Positions 1 to 7,507 of a DNA stretch of 64,000 nucleotides are shown piece by piece. This stretch comes from DASZQY01 sp035548515 (lineage in GTDB: Bacteria > Pseudomonadota > Alphaproteobacteria > Rhizobiales > Kaistiaceae). The stretch spans positions 1-64,000 of the forward strand of contig DASZSW010000031.1 of assembly GCA_035548515.1 (NCBI GenBank), in the 5' to 3' direction. Both the position numbers and the translations under genes were made by a program. The notes under the pieces are model-generated. The model had not been told where the DNA came from and ran no database searches. It saw nothing but the letters and a program-made list of their open reading frames with translations. Position 1 is the stretch's first letter. Every line of letters starts with the position of its first letter.

Positions 1-496
1 CCATCGCCGCTTCCTCAAGGCTGCGGTCGAAGCTCAGCAGGCGCGACTGCACGACCACGGTGACGAAGCTCATCGTCACCGTGGTGTGCGCGATCGCCAC
101 CGTCCAGAAGCCGCGATCCAGGTTGAGCGCGACGAACAGCAGCAGCAGCGAGAGCCCGGTGATGACCTCGGGCATGACCAGCGGCGCGTAGACCATCGCC
201 GCGAACGCCATGCGGCCCCTGAAGCGCCCGGCCCGCACCAGCGTGACCGCGGCAAGCGTGCCCAGCACCGCCGCCATGGTCGCCGACAGCGCTGCGATCC
301 GCACGCTGTTCCACGCAGCCTCCAGCATTGGACCGTCGTCCAGCAGCGCCACGTACCAGCGCACCGACCAGCCGCCCCAGACGGTGGCCAGCTTGGAGTC
401 GTTGAACGAGTAGATGATGAGCAGGAAGATCGGGACGTAGAGGAAGACGAGGCCGAAGACGACCGAGACGATGTTGAAGCGCGAGGTACGGATCAC
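1..496 (-). CDS. potI: Putrescine ABC transporter permease PotI, partial
   Basis: Inner-membrane permease of a putrescine/spermidine ABC importer; the C-terminal part lies beyond the left edge of the window. Translating the minus strand from a GTG at 496 gives about 165 residues beginning VIRTSRFNIVSVVFGLVFLY, a first membrane helix of PotI/PotC type, followed by a periplasmic stretch with YSFNDSK, which is typical of this family, and further hydrophobic helices. The GTG overlaps the stop codon of potH (GTGA), so the two permeases are translationally coupled. It is the last visible gene of a potF-potG-potH-potI operon. Assignment to PotI rather than PotC rests on operon order and the PotF-like binding protein. 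Confidence 0.88.
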   Translation of the reverse strand, partial: MIRTSRFNIVSVVFGLVFLYVPIFLLIIYSFNDSKLATVWGGWSVRWYVALLDDGPMLEAAWNSVRIAALSATMAAVLGTLAAVTLVRAGRFRGRMAFAAMVYAPLVMPEVITGLSLLLLFVALNLDRGFWTVAIAHTTVTMSFVTVVVQSRLLSFDRSLEEAAM

Positions 497-1404
497 TTGT
501 TCTGCTCCTGCGCGCGCTGCTGCTGGTTCTGGAAGATGACGATGGGGATGACCAGGATCAGCAGGAGGATGACGGCAACAGCAGAGGACAGCGGCCAGTC
601 GCGGTTGTTGAAGAATTCGTTCCACAGCGTCTTGCCGATCATCAGCGTGTCGGAGCCGCCGAGGAGATCGGGGATGACGAATTCGCCAGTGACAGGGATG
701 AACACGAGGAAGCAGCCGGCGATGACGCCGGGCAGCGCCAGCGGCCAGGTGATCTGCCAGAAGGCGCGCACCGGCGGGCAGCCGAGATCGTTGGCGGCCT
801 CGAGCAGCGTGTTATCCATGCGCTCCAATGTGGCGTAAAGCGGCAGCACCATGAACGGCAGGTATGAGTAGACGATGCCGATATAGACCGCCCAATTCGT
901 GTTGAGGATGGTCAGCGGCTCGTGGATGAGACCGGTCCACTGCAGGAACTCGTTGAGCAGGCCCTCCTTCTTGAGGATGCCGATCCAGGCGTAGACGCGG
1001 ATCAGGAACGAGGTCCAGAACGGGAGGATGATGAGCATCACCAGCGTCGGCTGCCACGAGCGCGGCGCGCGCGCCATGCCGTAGGCCATTGGGAAGCCGA
1101 CGAGCAGGACGAGGAATGTGGAGACGACGGCGATGACAATCGAGGAGACGTAGGAGCGCCAGTAGAGGGAGTCCTGCGTCAGCCAGACGTAGTTATCGAC
1201 GACGAATTCCTTGATGCCGCCGGCGATGTCGCCGATCGAGTTGAAGACCGGCGTGTACGGCGGCTGAGCGATCGCCGAGGTGGAGAAGGAAATCTTGAGG
1301 ACAATCAGGAACGGAATAAGGAAGAAGATCAGCGACCAGGCGTAAGGGATAACGACGACGAGCCACCGCAGCCAACTGCGTCCGCCTGCCTCGCCTCCGC
1401 CCAT
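493..1404 (-). CDS. potH: Putrescine ABC transporter permease PotH
   Basis: First permease of the putrescine importer, 303 residues. It starts with a short cytoplasmic segment, a first helix near residues 15-37, a periplasmic loop of about 60 residues, and then the MetI-like transmembrane domain. The EAA-type coupling motif is visible as LEAANDLGCPPVRAFWQITW near residues 200-220, where the ATPase PotG docks. The length matches the PotH/PotB family. It lies 12 bp downstream of potG and overlaps potI by 4 bp. Putrescine specificity is inferred from the PotF-type binding protein in the same operon. Confidence 0.93.
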   Translation of the reverse strand: MGGGEAGGRSWLRWLVVVIPYAWSLIFFLIPFLIVLKISFSTSAIAQPPYTPVFNSIGDIAGGIKEFVVDNYVWLTQDSLYWRSYVSSIVIAVVSTFLVLLVGFPMAYGMARAPRSWQPTLVMLIILPFWTSFLIRVYAWIGILKKEGLLNEFLQWTGLIHEPLTILNTNWAVYIGIVYSYLPFMVLPLYATLERMDNTLLEAANDLGCPPVRAFWQITWPLALPGVIAGCFLVFIPVTGEFVIPDLLGGSDTLMIGKTLWNEFFNNRDWPLSSAVAVILLLILVIPIVIFQNQQQRAQEQNK

Positions 1405-1416
1405 GCGCCCTCGCCC

Positions 1417-2571
1417 CTAGCCGGTCAGCACGACGCCCGAATCCGGCGCCCACGTCAGCCACACTTTGTCGTTCCACGTGATGGGCCGCTCGACCATACG
1501 CGTGCGGTTGGTGAGGGTCGCCTTCACCATGGCGCCGCCCGGCAGGCGCACGTGATAAACGGAGATGTCGCCGAGGTAGCCGATATCGATCACCTCCCCG
1601 GACAGCGCGTTGACCGAGGTGTCGGACGGCTGGTCGAGCGAGACGCTGAGCTTCTCCGGACGCACGGCGAACCAGGCCGTGCTGCCGCTGCTGGTCGCGA
1701 CGTCCTGCTGCTCCACTGCGATGTTGGCCCCGGTGCCGGTGCCCTCCATGCGGATGGTGCCGTTGGCAGCGGACTGGACCTTGCCCTCGAGCAGATTGAT
1801 GTTGCCGATGAAGTCGGCGACGTACTTGGAATTCGGCTGCTCGTAGATCTCGGCAGGCGTGCCGACCTGGATAATGCGGCCGTGGTCCATGACCGCGATG
1901 CGGTCGGCCAAGGTCATCGCCTCTTCCTGGTCGTGCGTGACGATGACGAAGGTGAGACCGAGGTCGACCTGGAGGTCGGTGAGCTCGAACTGGGTTTCCT
2001 CGCGCAGCTTCTTGTCGAGGGCGCCGAGCGGCTCGTCGAGCAGCAGCACCTTCGGCTTCTTGGCGAGCGAGCGGGCGAGCGCGACGCGCTGGCGCTGGCC
2101 GCCGGAGAGCTGGTGCGGCTTGCGCTTGGCGAAGGGCGTGAGCTTCACCATCTTCAGCATCTCTTCGACGCGGGCGGCGATCTGGTCCTTCGGCATGCCC
2201 TCCTGCTTTAAGCCGAAGGCGACGTTCTGCTCCACGCTCATGTGCGGGAACAGCGCGTAGGACTGGAACATCATGTTGGTGGGACGGCGATACGGCGGGA
2301 CCCCCGCGAGGTCCTTGCCGTCCAGCATAACGCGGCCGTCGGTCGGCTCCTCGAAGCCGGCGACCATGCGCATCAGCGTGGTCTTGCCGCAGCCGGAAGG
2401 ACCTAGGAGCGCGAAGAACTCGCGCTCGTAGATGCCGAGGGTGATGTCGTTGACGGCGGTGAAATCGCCGAAGCGCTTGGTGACGTGGTCGAAGAGGATG
2501 AAGGGCTTCTGGGAGGGGTCGTTCCACGGCGCGAACTTCCGCCGGACCGGACCGACCGCGTTCTTCGCCAT
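1417..2571 (-). CDS. potG: Putrescine ABC transporter ATPase PotG
   Basis: Cytoplasmic ATPase that powers polyamine import, 384 residues. Walker A GPSGCGKTT is at about residues 57-65, the signature LSGGQ at 155-159 and Walker B LLLDEP at 176-181, followed by the H-loop in VIVTHDQEEA. The C-terminal ~130 residues form a TOBE/OB-type regulatory domain (NINLLEGK onwards), as in PotA/PotG. An N-terminal extension containing FAPWNDPSQKPF is usual for PotG rather than PotA. It follows potF by 32 bp and precedes potH by 12 bp in one operon. Confidence 0.94.
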   Translation of the reverse strand: MAKNAVGPVRRKFAPWNDPSQKPFILFDHVTKRFGDFTAVNDITLGIYEREFFALLGPSGCGKTTLMRMVAGFEEPTDGRVMLDGKDLAGVPPYRRPTNMMFQSYALFPHMSVEQNVAFGLKQEGMPKDQIAARVEEMLKMVKLTPFAKRKPHQLSGGQRQRVALARSLAKKPKVLLLDEPLGALDKKLREETQFELTDLQVDLGLTFVIVTHDQEEAMTLADRIAVMDHGRIIQVGTPAEIYEQPNSKYVADFIGNINLLEGKVQSAANGTIRMEGTGTGANIAVEQQDVATSSGSTAWFAVRPEKLSVSLDQPSDTSVNALSGEVIDIGYLGDISVYHVRLPGGAMVKATLTNRTRMVERPITWNDKVWLTWAPDSGVVLTG

Positions 2572-2603
2572 TATGCTACGTCCCCTCCCCGATTCCTCCT
2601 AGG

Positions 2604-3695
2604 CTAACTCCCGCTCTTCACCGCCGTCCAGACGCGCGTGACGATCTTCTGTGTCTTCGCGTCATAGGGCGTGGTGGTGTAGAGGCGATCCAGCGTGGCC
2701 GCATCGGGATAAACGGACGGATCCTTGATGATCGCCTCGTCCACCATCGCCTGCGAGTCCTTGTTGCCGTTGGCATAGAACACGTAGTTCGAATTCGCGG
2801 CTGCAACTTCCGGCGTCAGCATGAAGTTGATGAAGGCGTACGCCGCGTCGGGATGGGGGGCATCGGCGGGGATGATGAAGGAGTCGAACCACATGCCCGC
2901 GCCTTCTTTGGGGATCACGTAGTTGATGTTGACGCCCGCCTTCGCTTCCTCGGCGCGGTTCTTCGCCTGGAGGACGTCGCCCGAGTAGCCGACCGCGAGG
3001 CAGATGTCGCCGTTGGCGAGCGCGTCGATGTAATCGGACGAGTGGAACTTCAGGATGTAAGGCTTGATCGAGGAGAGCAGTTCACCCGCCTTCTGGATGT
3101 CCTTCTGATCCTTGGAGTCGGGATTGAGCTTCAGGTAGTTGAGCGCCGCGGGGATCAGCTCCTCCGGCGTGTCGAGGATTTCGATGCCGCAATCCTTGAA
3201 TTTCGACACGACCTCCGGCTTGAAGATCATGTCCCACGAATCCACCGGGGCATCAGGCATCGCGGCCTTGATCTTGTCGACGTTGTAGCCGATGCCGGTG
3301 GTGCCCCACATGTAGTTCACGGCGTACTGGTTGCCGGGATCGTATGTCTCAAGGCGCTTGGAGATGACGTCCCATTGGTGCGACAGGTTGGGAATCTTCG
3401 ACTTGTCGAGCTTCAACAACGTGCCGGCCTGAATCTGGCGCGCGACGTTCGGACCGGATGGAACGACGACGTCGTAGCCGGAACCGCCGGCGAGCAGCTT
3501 GGTCTCGACGATCTCGTTGTTGTCGTAGTTGTCGTAGACGACCTTGATGCCGGTCTCTGCGGTGAACTTCTCGAGGTTCGCCGGGTCGATGTAGTCCGAC
3601 CAGTTGTAGATGTTGACGACCTTGTCCTCGGCGGAGGCGGCACTCACCAGGCCGAGCAGCGCCAGCGGCGCCAATTTCAGTACCAACGCGCGCAT
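2604..3695 (-). CDS. potF: Putrescine-binding periplasmic protein PotF
   Basis: Periplasmic polyamine-binding protein, 363 residues, that delivers substrate to PotGHI. The N-terminus is a signal peptide (about 22 residues, ending SAASA before EDK). The mature protein opens with VVNIYNWSDYIDPANLEKF, the hallmark of the PotD/PotF family, and contains YDVVVPSG and MWGTTGIGYN, segments that line the ligand cleft in this family. It is the first gene of the operon and is divergent from the glutamate-putrescine ligase gene puuA, which supports putrescine as substrate. Putrescine versus spermidine preference cannot be decided by eye. Confidence 0.93.
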   Translation of the reverse strand: MRALVLKLAPLALLGLVSAASAEDKVVNIYNWSDYIDPANLEKFTAETGIKVVYDNYDNNEIVETKLLAGGSGYDVVVPSGPNVARQIQAGTLLKLDKSKIPNLSHQWDVISKRLETYDPGNQYAVNYMWGTTGIGYNVDKIKAAMPDAPVDSWDMIFKPEVVSKFKDCGIEILDTPEELIPAALNYLKLNPDSKDQKDIQKAGELLSSIKPYILKFHSSDYIDALANGDICLAVGYSGDVLQAKNRAEEAKAGVNINYVIPKEGAGMWFDSFIIPADAPHPDAAYAFINFMLTPEVAAANSNYVFYANGNKDSQAMVDEAIIKDPSVYPDAATLDRLYTTTPYDAKTQKIVTRVWTAVKSGS

Positions 3696-3857
3696 AATCT
3701 TCAGTCCTCCACCAACTCTGCCGCCCTCGCGGAAACAGGCTTCCGGCCCTTGCGCCGGCCAAGTATTGTGACGACCACGTTAAGGTTGATCCGAGGCCGG
3801 GACAACCTGAACCGGCGGCGGACGTGCTAAACTCTTTGCGATAGCGATCTTGGACCC

Positions 3858-3905
3858 ATGAAAACCGCCGGAACCCTAGGGTTTCCGGCTTCTCTCGGTT
3901 TGTGA
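3858..3905 (+). promoter_or_regulatory. Possible leader peptide and hairpin ahead of puuA
   Basis: An ATG at 3858 opens a 15-codon frame (MKTAGTLGFPASLGL) that stops at 3903-3905, ten bases before the puuA start codon. The same stretch holds an inverted repeat at 3867-3889 (GCCGGAA ... TTCCGGC around CCCTAGGG). Coding leader plus hairpin directly before a polyamine-catabolism gene would fit attenuation or an arrest peptide, but the leader has only a weak ribosome site (GGA) and could be chance. The rest of the 3696-3915 divergent region must carry the potF and puuA promoters; I could not place them confidently. Confidence 0.3.
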
Positions 3906-3915
3906 CAGGTGACCC

Positions 3916-5319
3916 GTGGCTAGGAAGAAGAAGGCGCCCGCGACGCCGGCAGTGGAACGGAAACGCGGCGTCGGTTCGCTGGAAGAAGCACGCGCGTGGC
4001 TCTCCGAACGGCGCATCGAGGAGATCGAATGCGTTGTGCCCGACCAGGCGGGCGTGGCGCGCGGCAAGATCATGCCGGTGGCGAAGTTTCTCGCCGCGCC
4101 GACGATGTCGATGCCGGGCTCGATCTTCACGCAGACCATCGCGGGCGACTGGCCCGGCGACGACGGTAGCTTCGAAAACGACAAGTCGGATTCCGATGTG
4201 CTGCTCGAGCCGGACTTCTCGACGCTGTCGATCGTGCCGTGGGAAACGGACCCTACGGCTCAACTTATCCATGACGCCTACCACGGCGACGGGCGGCCCT
4301 TGGAGATCGCGCCACGGCAGGTGCTCCGACGCATCGTCGAGCTCTACGCCAACCGCGGCTGGCAGCCTGTGGTGGCGCCGGAAATCGAGTTTTATCTGGT
4401 CAAGCCAAACAAGGATCCGGACTACCCGCTGGAGCCGCCGAGCGGGCGCTCGGGCCGGCCGGAATCGGCGCGGCAGTCCTACTCCATCGCCGCGGTCAAC
4501 GAGTTCGACGACCTGTTCGACGACATCTACAAGTTCTCGGAGCAGCAGGACCTCGAGATCGACACGCTGATCCACGAGGAAGGCGCGGCGCAGATGGAGA
4601 TCAACCTGCGCCACGGCGATCCATTGCCGCTCGCGGACCAGGTGTTCCAGTTCAAGCGCACGATCCGCGAGGCGGCGCTGCGCCACGAGATGTACGCGAC
4701 GTTCATGGCGAAGCCGATGACCCGCGAGCCGGGCTCGGCGATGCACATCCACCAGTCGGTGCTGGACAGGAAGACCGGCGCCAACATCTTCTCCGACAAA
4801 TCGGGCGACCCAACGCCGGAGTTCTTCGCCTTCATCGGCGGCTCACAGAAATACCTGCCGGCGGTGACGTGCATGCTGGCGCCGTACGTCAATTCGTACC
4901 GGCGACTGATCCGCTCGGGCTCGGCGCCGGTCAACACGATGTGGGGGTATGACAACCGCACGGTGGGCCTGCGGGTGCCCAACTCGAGCGCCAACAACCG
5001 GCGCGTGGAAAATCGCATCCCCTCCTCCGACGCCAACCCGTATCTCGCGATCGCAGCGTCGCTCGCCTGCGGCTACCTCGGCATGGTCGAGGGACTGATG
5101 GTGTCCGATCCGGTGGCGGGCGCGGCCAACGAGGCGGAAATCGCATTACCGCGCGGGCTGCTCGAGGCGGTGGCGCTGTTCGAGGAATCGGAGGAGCTGG
5201 TCGAGATTTTCGGCCGCCGCTTCGTTTCCGCCTATCGTGCGATCAAGCAGGCGGAGTTCGAGACGTTCATGCAGGTGATCTCACCGTGGGAGCGGGAGTA
5301 CCTGCTGCTCAACGTGTGA
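3916..5319 (+). CDS. puuA: Glutamine-synthetase-family gamma-glutamylputrescine synthetase
   Basis: ATP-dependent ligase of the glutamine synthetase fold, 467 residues, probably joining glutamate to putrescine in the Puu catabolic route. Visible GS features are the N-terminal beta-grasp region (IEEIECVVPDQAGVARGKIM), the metal-binding EIEFYLV near residue 156, the Glu-bearing HEEGAAQMEINLRHG, the substrate/ATP segment GSAMHIHQSV near residue 275, and the arginine-rich RVENRIPSSDANPYLAIAA. The start is GTG at 3916 with AGGTGA just upstream. Its setting, divergent from potFGHI and followed by a cupin and a PuuB-type oxidase, favours PuuA over a true GlnA or another gamma-glutamyl-amine ligase. 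Confidence 0.88.
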   Translation: MARKKKAPATPAVERKRGVGSLEEARAWLSERRIEEIECVVPDQAGVARGKIMPVAKFLAAPTMSMPGSIFTQTIAGDWPGDDGSFENDKSDSDVLLEPDFSTLSIVPWETDPTAQLIHDAYHGDGRPLEIAPRQVLRRIVELYANRGWQPVVAPEIEFYLVKPNKDPDYPLEPPSGRSGRPESARQSYSIAAVNEFDDLFDDIYKFSEQQDLEIDTLIHEEGAAQMEINLRHGDPLPLADQVFQFKRTIREAALRHEMYATFMAKPMTREPGSAMHIHQSVLDRKTGANIFSDKSGDPTPEFFAFIGGSQKYLPAVTCMLAPYVNSYRRLIRSGSAPVNTMWGYDNRTVGLRVPNSSANNRRVENRIPSSDANPYLAIAASLACGYLGMVEGLMVSDPVAGAANEAEIALPRGLLEAVALFEESEELVEIFGRRFVSAYRAIKQAEFETFMQVISPWEREYLLLNV

Positions 5320-5407
5320 CGGCAATCCGGCGCTACGACCGGAAACTGTCACGACCAGGGGACATCACAACGATGCCGGCCCCAGCCGGCGCAAAAGGAG
5401 TCTCCGT

Positions 5408-5887
5408 ATGCCGAAGAAAATCGACCTCAGCCAAGCGCCCCGCCGCGACGGCACGCTCTATCCGCCGCCGTTCGATGCGCCGTGCCGGGCGCGACGCCGC
5501 GTGCGCGTCGGCGACGCCGCCGGGCTGACGCAGTTCGGCGTGAACGTGTGCACGCTGCCGCCGGGCACCTGGTCGAGCCAGCGGCACTGGCACTCGAAGG
5601 AAGACGAGCTGATCGGCGTGCTTTCGGGCGAGGTCGTGCTCGTTACTGACGAGGGCGAGGAGATCCTGCGCGCGGGCGATTGGGCGGGGTTCAAGGCCGG
5701 CGAGCCGAACGGGCACTCGTTCCAGAACCGCTCGGGCAAGGACGTCGTGCTGATCGAGATCGGTTCGCGTTTCGAGGACGACGAGGCGTTCTACCCGGAC
5801 ATCGACATGCGGACGGTGAAGGGCCAGGACGATTATTTCCATCGCGACGGGAAGACGTCGTATGGGCCGCAGCCGCGACGGACGTAG
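5408..5887 (+). CDS. Stand-alone cupin-domain protein in polyamine operon
   Basis: Small soluble protein of 159 residues with one cupin barrel. The metal-site motif is visible as RHWHSKEDELIGVLSGEVVL around residues 59-78 (two His and a Glu), with the second half near GHSFQNRSGKDVVLIEIG. A strong ribosome site, AAGGAG at 5395-5400, sits eight bases before the ATG. It lies between puuA and puuB. In E. coli the regulator PuuR joins a helix-turn-helix to a cupin; here only the cupin is present, so it may be an enzyme or a ligand sensor rather than a DNA-binding repressor. The function is not known from sequence. Confidence 0.85.
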   Translation: MPKKIDLSQAPRRDGTLYPPPFDAPCRARRRVRVGDAAGLTQFGVNVCTLPPGTWSSQRHWHSKEDELIGVLSGEVVLVTDEGEEILRAGDWAGFKAGEPNGHSFQNRSGKDVVLIEIGSRFEDDEAFYPDIDMRTVKGQDDYFHRDGKTSYGPQPRRT

Positions 5888-5970
5888 TTCCTGCGGGCTG
5901 TAAATGCCTTGCCGTCGTCCCCGCGCAGGTTTGGGGGCGGGTCGCGTGTTTTTGCGGTGGCCGCGAAGAA

Positions 5971-5985
5971 GGCTAGGTTCTAGCC
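5971..5985 (+). promoter_or_regulatory. puuB: Hairpin abutting the puuB start codon
   Basis: GGCTAG, a three-base loop and CTAGCC form a perfect 6-bp stem that ends one base before the ATG at 5987. The only ribosome-site-like sequence (AGAAGG at 5967-5972) enters the stem. Folding would hinder translation initiation; whether this is regulatory or accidental is unknown. Confidence 0.35.
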
Positions 5986-5986
5986 G

Positions 5987-7336
5987 ATGCCGCATGCGCC
6001 CTCCCTTTACGCCGCAACCGCCGATGCTTCGCTGACGTTCGCGCCGCTGGCCGAGTCCACGCGCGCCGATGTCGTCATTGTCGGTGGCGGCTATACGGGG
6101 CTGTCGGCGGCGTTGCATCTGGCCGAGGCCGGTGTGGATGTCGTTGTGCTTGAGGCGGAGCGGGTCGGCTGGGGCGCATCCGGGCGGAACGGCGGGCAGC
6201 TTCATAGCGGGCAGCGGCGTGATCAGGACTGGCTGGAGGAGCACGTCGGACTGGACGAGGCGATACGGCTATGGAGGCTCGCGGAGGAGGCGAAGGCGCT
6301 GGTGCATTCGCTGATCGCCAAGCATCGCATCGACGCGGAGTGGCGGCCGGGCCTGATCGAGACGACGCACAAGGCGCGGCTGGTCGATGGCGAGCGGGCG
6401 CATGTCGAGAAGCTGCGCACGCGATACGGATATGAGGCTGTGACGTGGCTCGACCGGGCGGAACTCGCCGAGGCGATCGGCACGGACGTGTATTTCGGCG
6501 GGCGGCGCGATACGGGCGCCGGGCATCTCCATCCGTTGAAGTTTGCGCAGGGATTGGCGCGGGCGGCTGCGCAAGCCGGGGCGCGGATATATGAGGGTGC
6601 GAGGGTGGTGCGTGTGGTGGGCACGGGGGTGGAGGTGGAAGTGCCCTCACCCCGCGCCTCTGGTTCGCTTTCGCTCTCAAGAGGCGCGGCCCTCTCCCCT
6701 TCGGGGCGAGGGGACGACGTGCGCGGTGCGTTGAGGGTGCAGGCCGATACGGTGATCCTGGCCGGCAATGGGTATCTCGCGGGCATCGATGCCGAGGTGG
6801 AGGCGCGGGTGATGCCGATCGACAACTATATCCTCGCGACGGCGCCGATCGGCGCGGGGATGAGCGGTGGGATCATTCCCGGTGGCGAGGCGGTCTCGGA
6901 TACGCGCTTCGTTGTCTACTACTACCGGCCGACATCCGATGGGCGGCTGGTGTTCGGCGGCGGCGAGACGTATGCGCGCCACTACGGCGGCGATGTCGCG
7001 GAACTGGTGCGCAAGCATCTGCGCGTCGTCTACCCGCAGTTTGGCGCAGTGAAGGTGGACTACGCGTGGGGCGGCACGCTCGCAGTCACCATCCACAGGC
7101 TGCCGTACATCCGCAAAGTGCGGAGCGGCGTGTACGCGGCGGCGGGTTACTCCGGACAGGGCGTGGCGCTCGCGCCTTTCGCCGGGAAGGTGATTGCGGA
7201 CGCTGTCCGCAATGCGCCAGGGAAGCTCGACGCGTTCGCCGCGCTGTCCACGCCCCGGTTCCCCGGCGGCAAGCTGCTGAGGAAGCCGGCGCTGGTAGCG
7301 GGCATGCTCTGGTACGCGCTGCGGGACCGAATCTAG
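5987..7336 (+). CDS. puuB: FAD-dependent gamma-glutamylputrescine oxidase
   Basis: Flavin amine oxidase of the DAO family, 449 residues, expected to oxidise gamma-glutamylputrescine after PuuA. The dinucleotide-binding motif VVIVGGGYTGLSAALHLAEA is at residues 28-47, and SGRNGGQLHSGQ, where flavin contacts occur in this family, is near 66-77. The C-terminal YAWGGTLAVTIHRLPYI and AAGYSGQGVALAPFAGK close the FAD domain. Residues 220-244 (DNA 6644-6718) are a Pro/Ser/Gly-rich insert coded by a dispersed palindromic repeat; the frame stays open because the insert is exactly 75 bp. PuuB homologues lack such a segment as far as I recall. Enzyme activity is probable but unproven. Confidence 0.85.
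   Translation: MPHAPSLYAATADASLTFAPLAESTRADVVIVGGGYTGLSAALHLAEAGVDVVVLEAERVGWGASGRNGGQLHSGQRRDQDWLEEHVGLDEAIRLWRLAEEAKALVHSLIAKHRIDAEWRPGLIETTHKARLVDGERAHVEKLRTRYGYEAVTWLDRAELAEAIGTDVYFGGRRDTGAGHLHPLKFAQGLARAAAQAGARIYEGARVVRVVGTGVEVEVPSPRASGSLSLSRGAALSPSGRGDDVRGALRVQADTVILAGNGYLAGIDAEVEARVMPIDNYILATAPIGAGMSGGIIPGGEAVSDTRFVVYYYRPTSDGRLVFGGGETYARHYGGDVAELVRKHLRVVYPQFGAVKVDYAWGGTLAVTIHRLPYIRKVRSGVYAAAGYSGQGVALAPFAGKVIADAVRNAPGKLDAFAALSTPRFPGGKLLRKPALVAGMLWYALRDRI
6644..6718 (+). repeat. Palindromic repeat inserted in frame in puuB
   Basis: A 75-bp copy of a two-hairpin repeat. CCGCGCCTCT (6652-6661) pairs with AGAGGCGCGG (6680-6689), and a second hairpin follows around TTCG (6691-6711, one mismatch). 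The same element, in reverse orientation and slightly diverged, is found intergenically at 52814-52886 after pbpC, which shows that it is a mobile or dispersed unit and not native oxidase sequence. Confidence 0.85.
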
Positions 7337-7445
7337 CGGAAGTCCTGTGGCGCGCGGCTGTCTGACCCCGCCCTTCTTCTCAGTCGCGCGTCGCGGAATT
7401 CGCTTCGCTAGCACGACAAGAGCTGAAACCGCGCAGACGATGCCC

Positions 7446-7476
7446 TTGCGCGTATATCCTAATTCGGATATACGCG
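7446..7476 (+). promoter_or_regulatory. Promoter and palindromic operator of the MFS-PadR operon
   Basis: Two 11-bp arms, CGCGTATATCC (7449-7459) and GGATATACGCG (7466-7476), flank TAATTC. A possible promoter, TTGCGC (7446-7451), 17 bp, TATACG (7469-7474), lies on top of it, so a bound repressor would block RNA polymerase. The likely ligand protein is the PadR regulator coded as the second gene of the operon. Confidence 0.6.
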
Positions 7477-7507
7477 TTCGAATTATAGAAAACCGAGGAA
7501 TTCCGCC

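Noticed and set aside
1193..2527. A 444-codon minus-strand frame overlapping potG and potH
   Set aside because: Arg/His-rich frame-shifted shadow of the two transporter genes, which have full motifs in their own frames.
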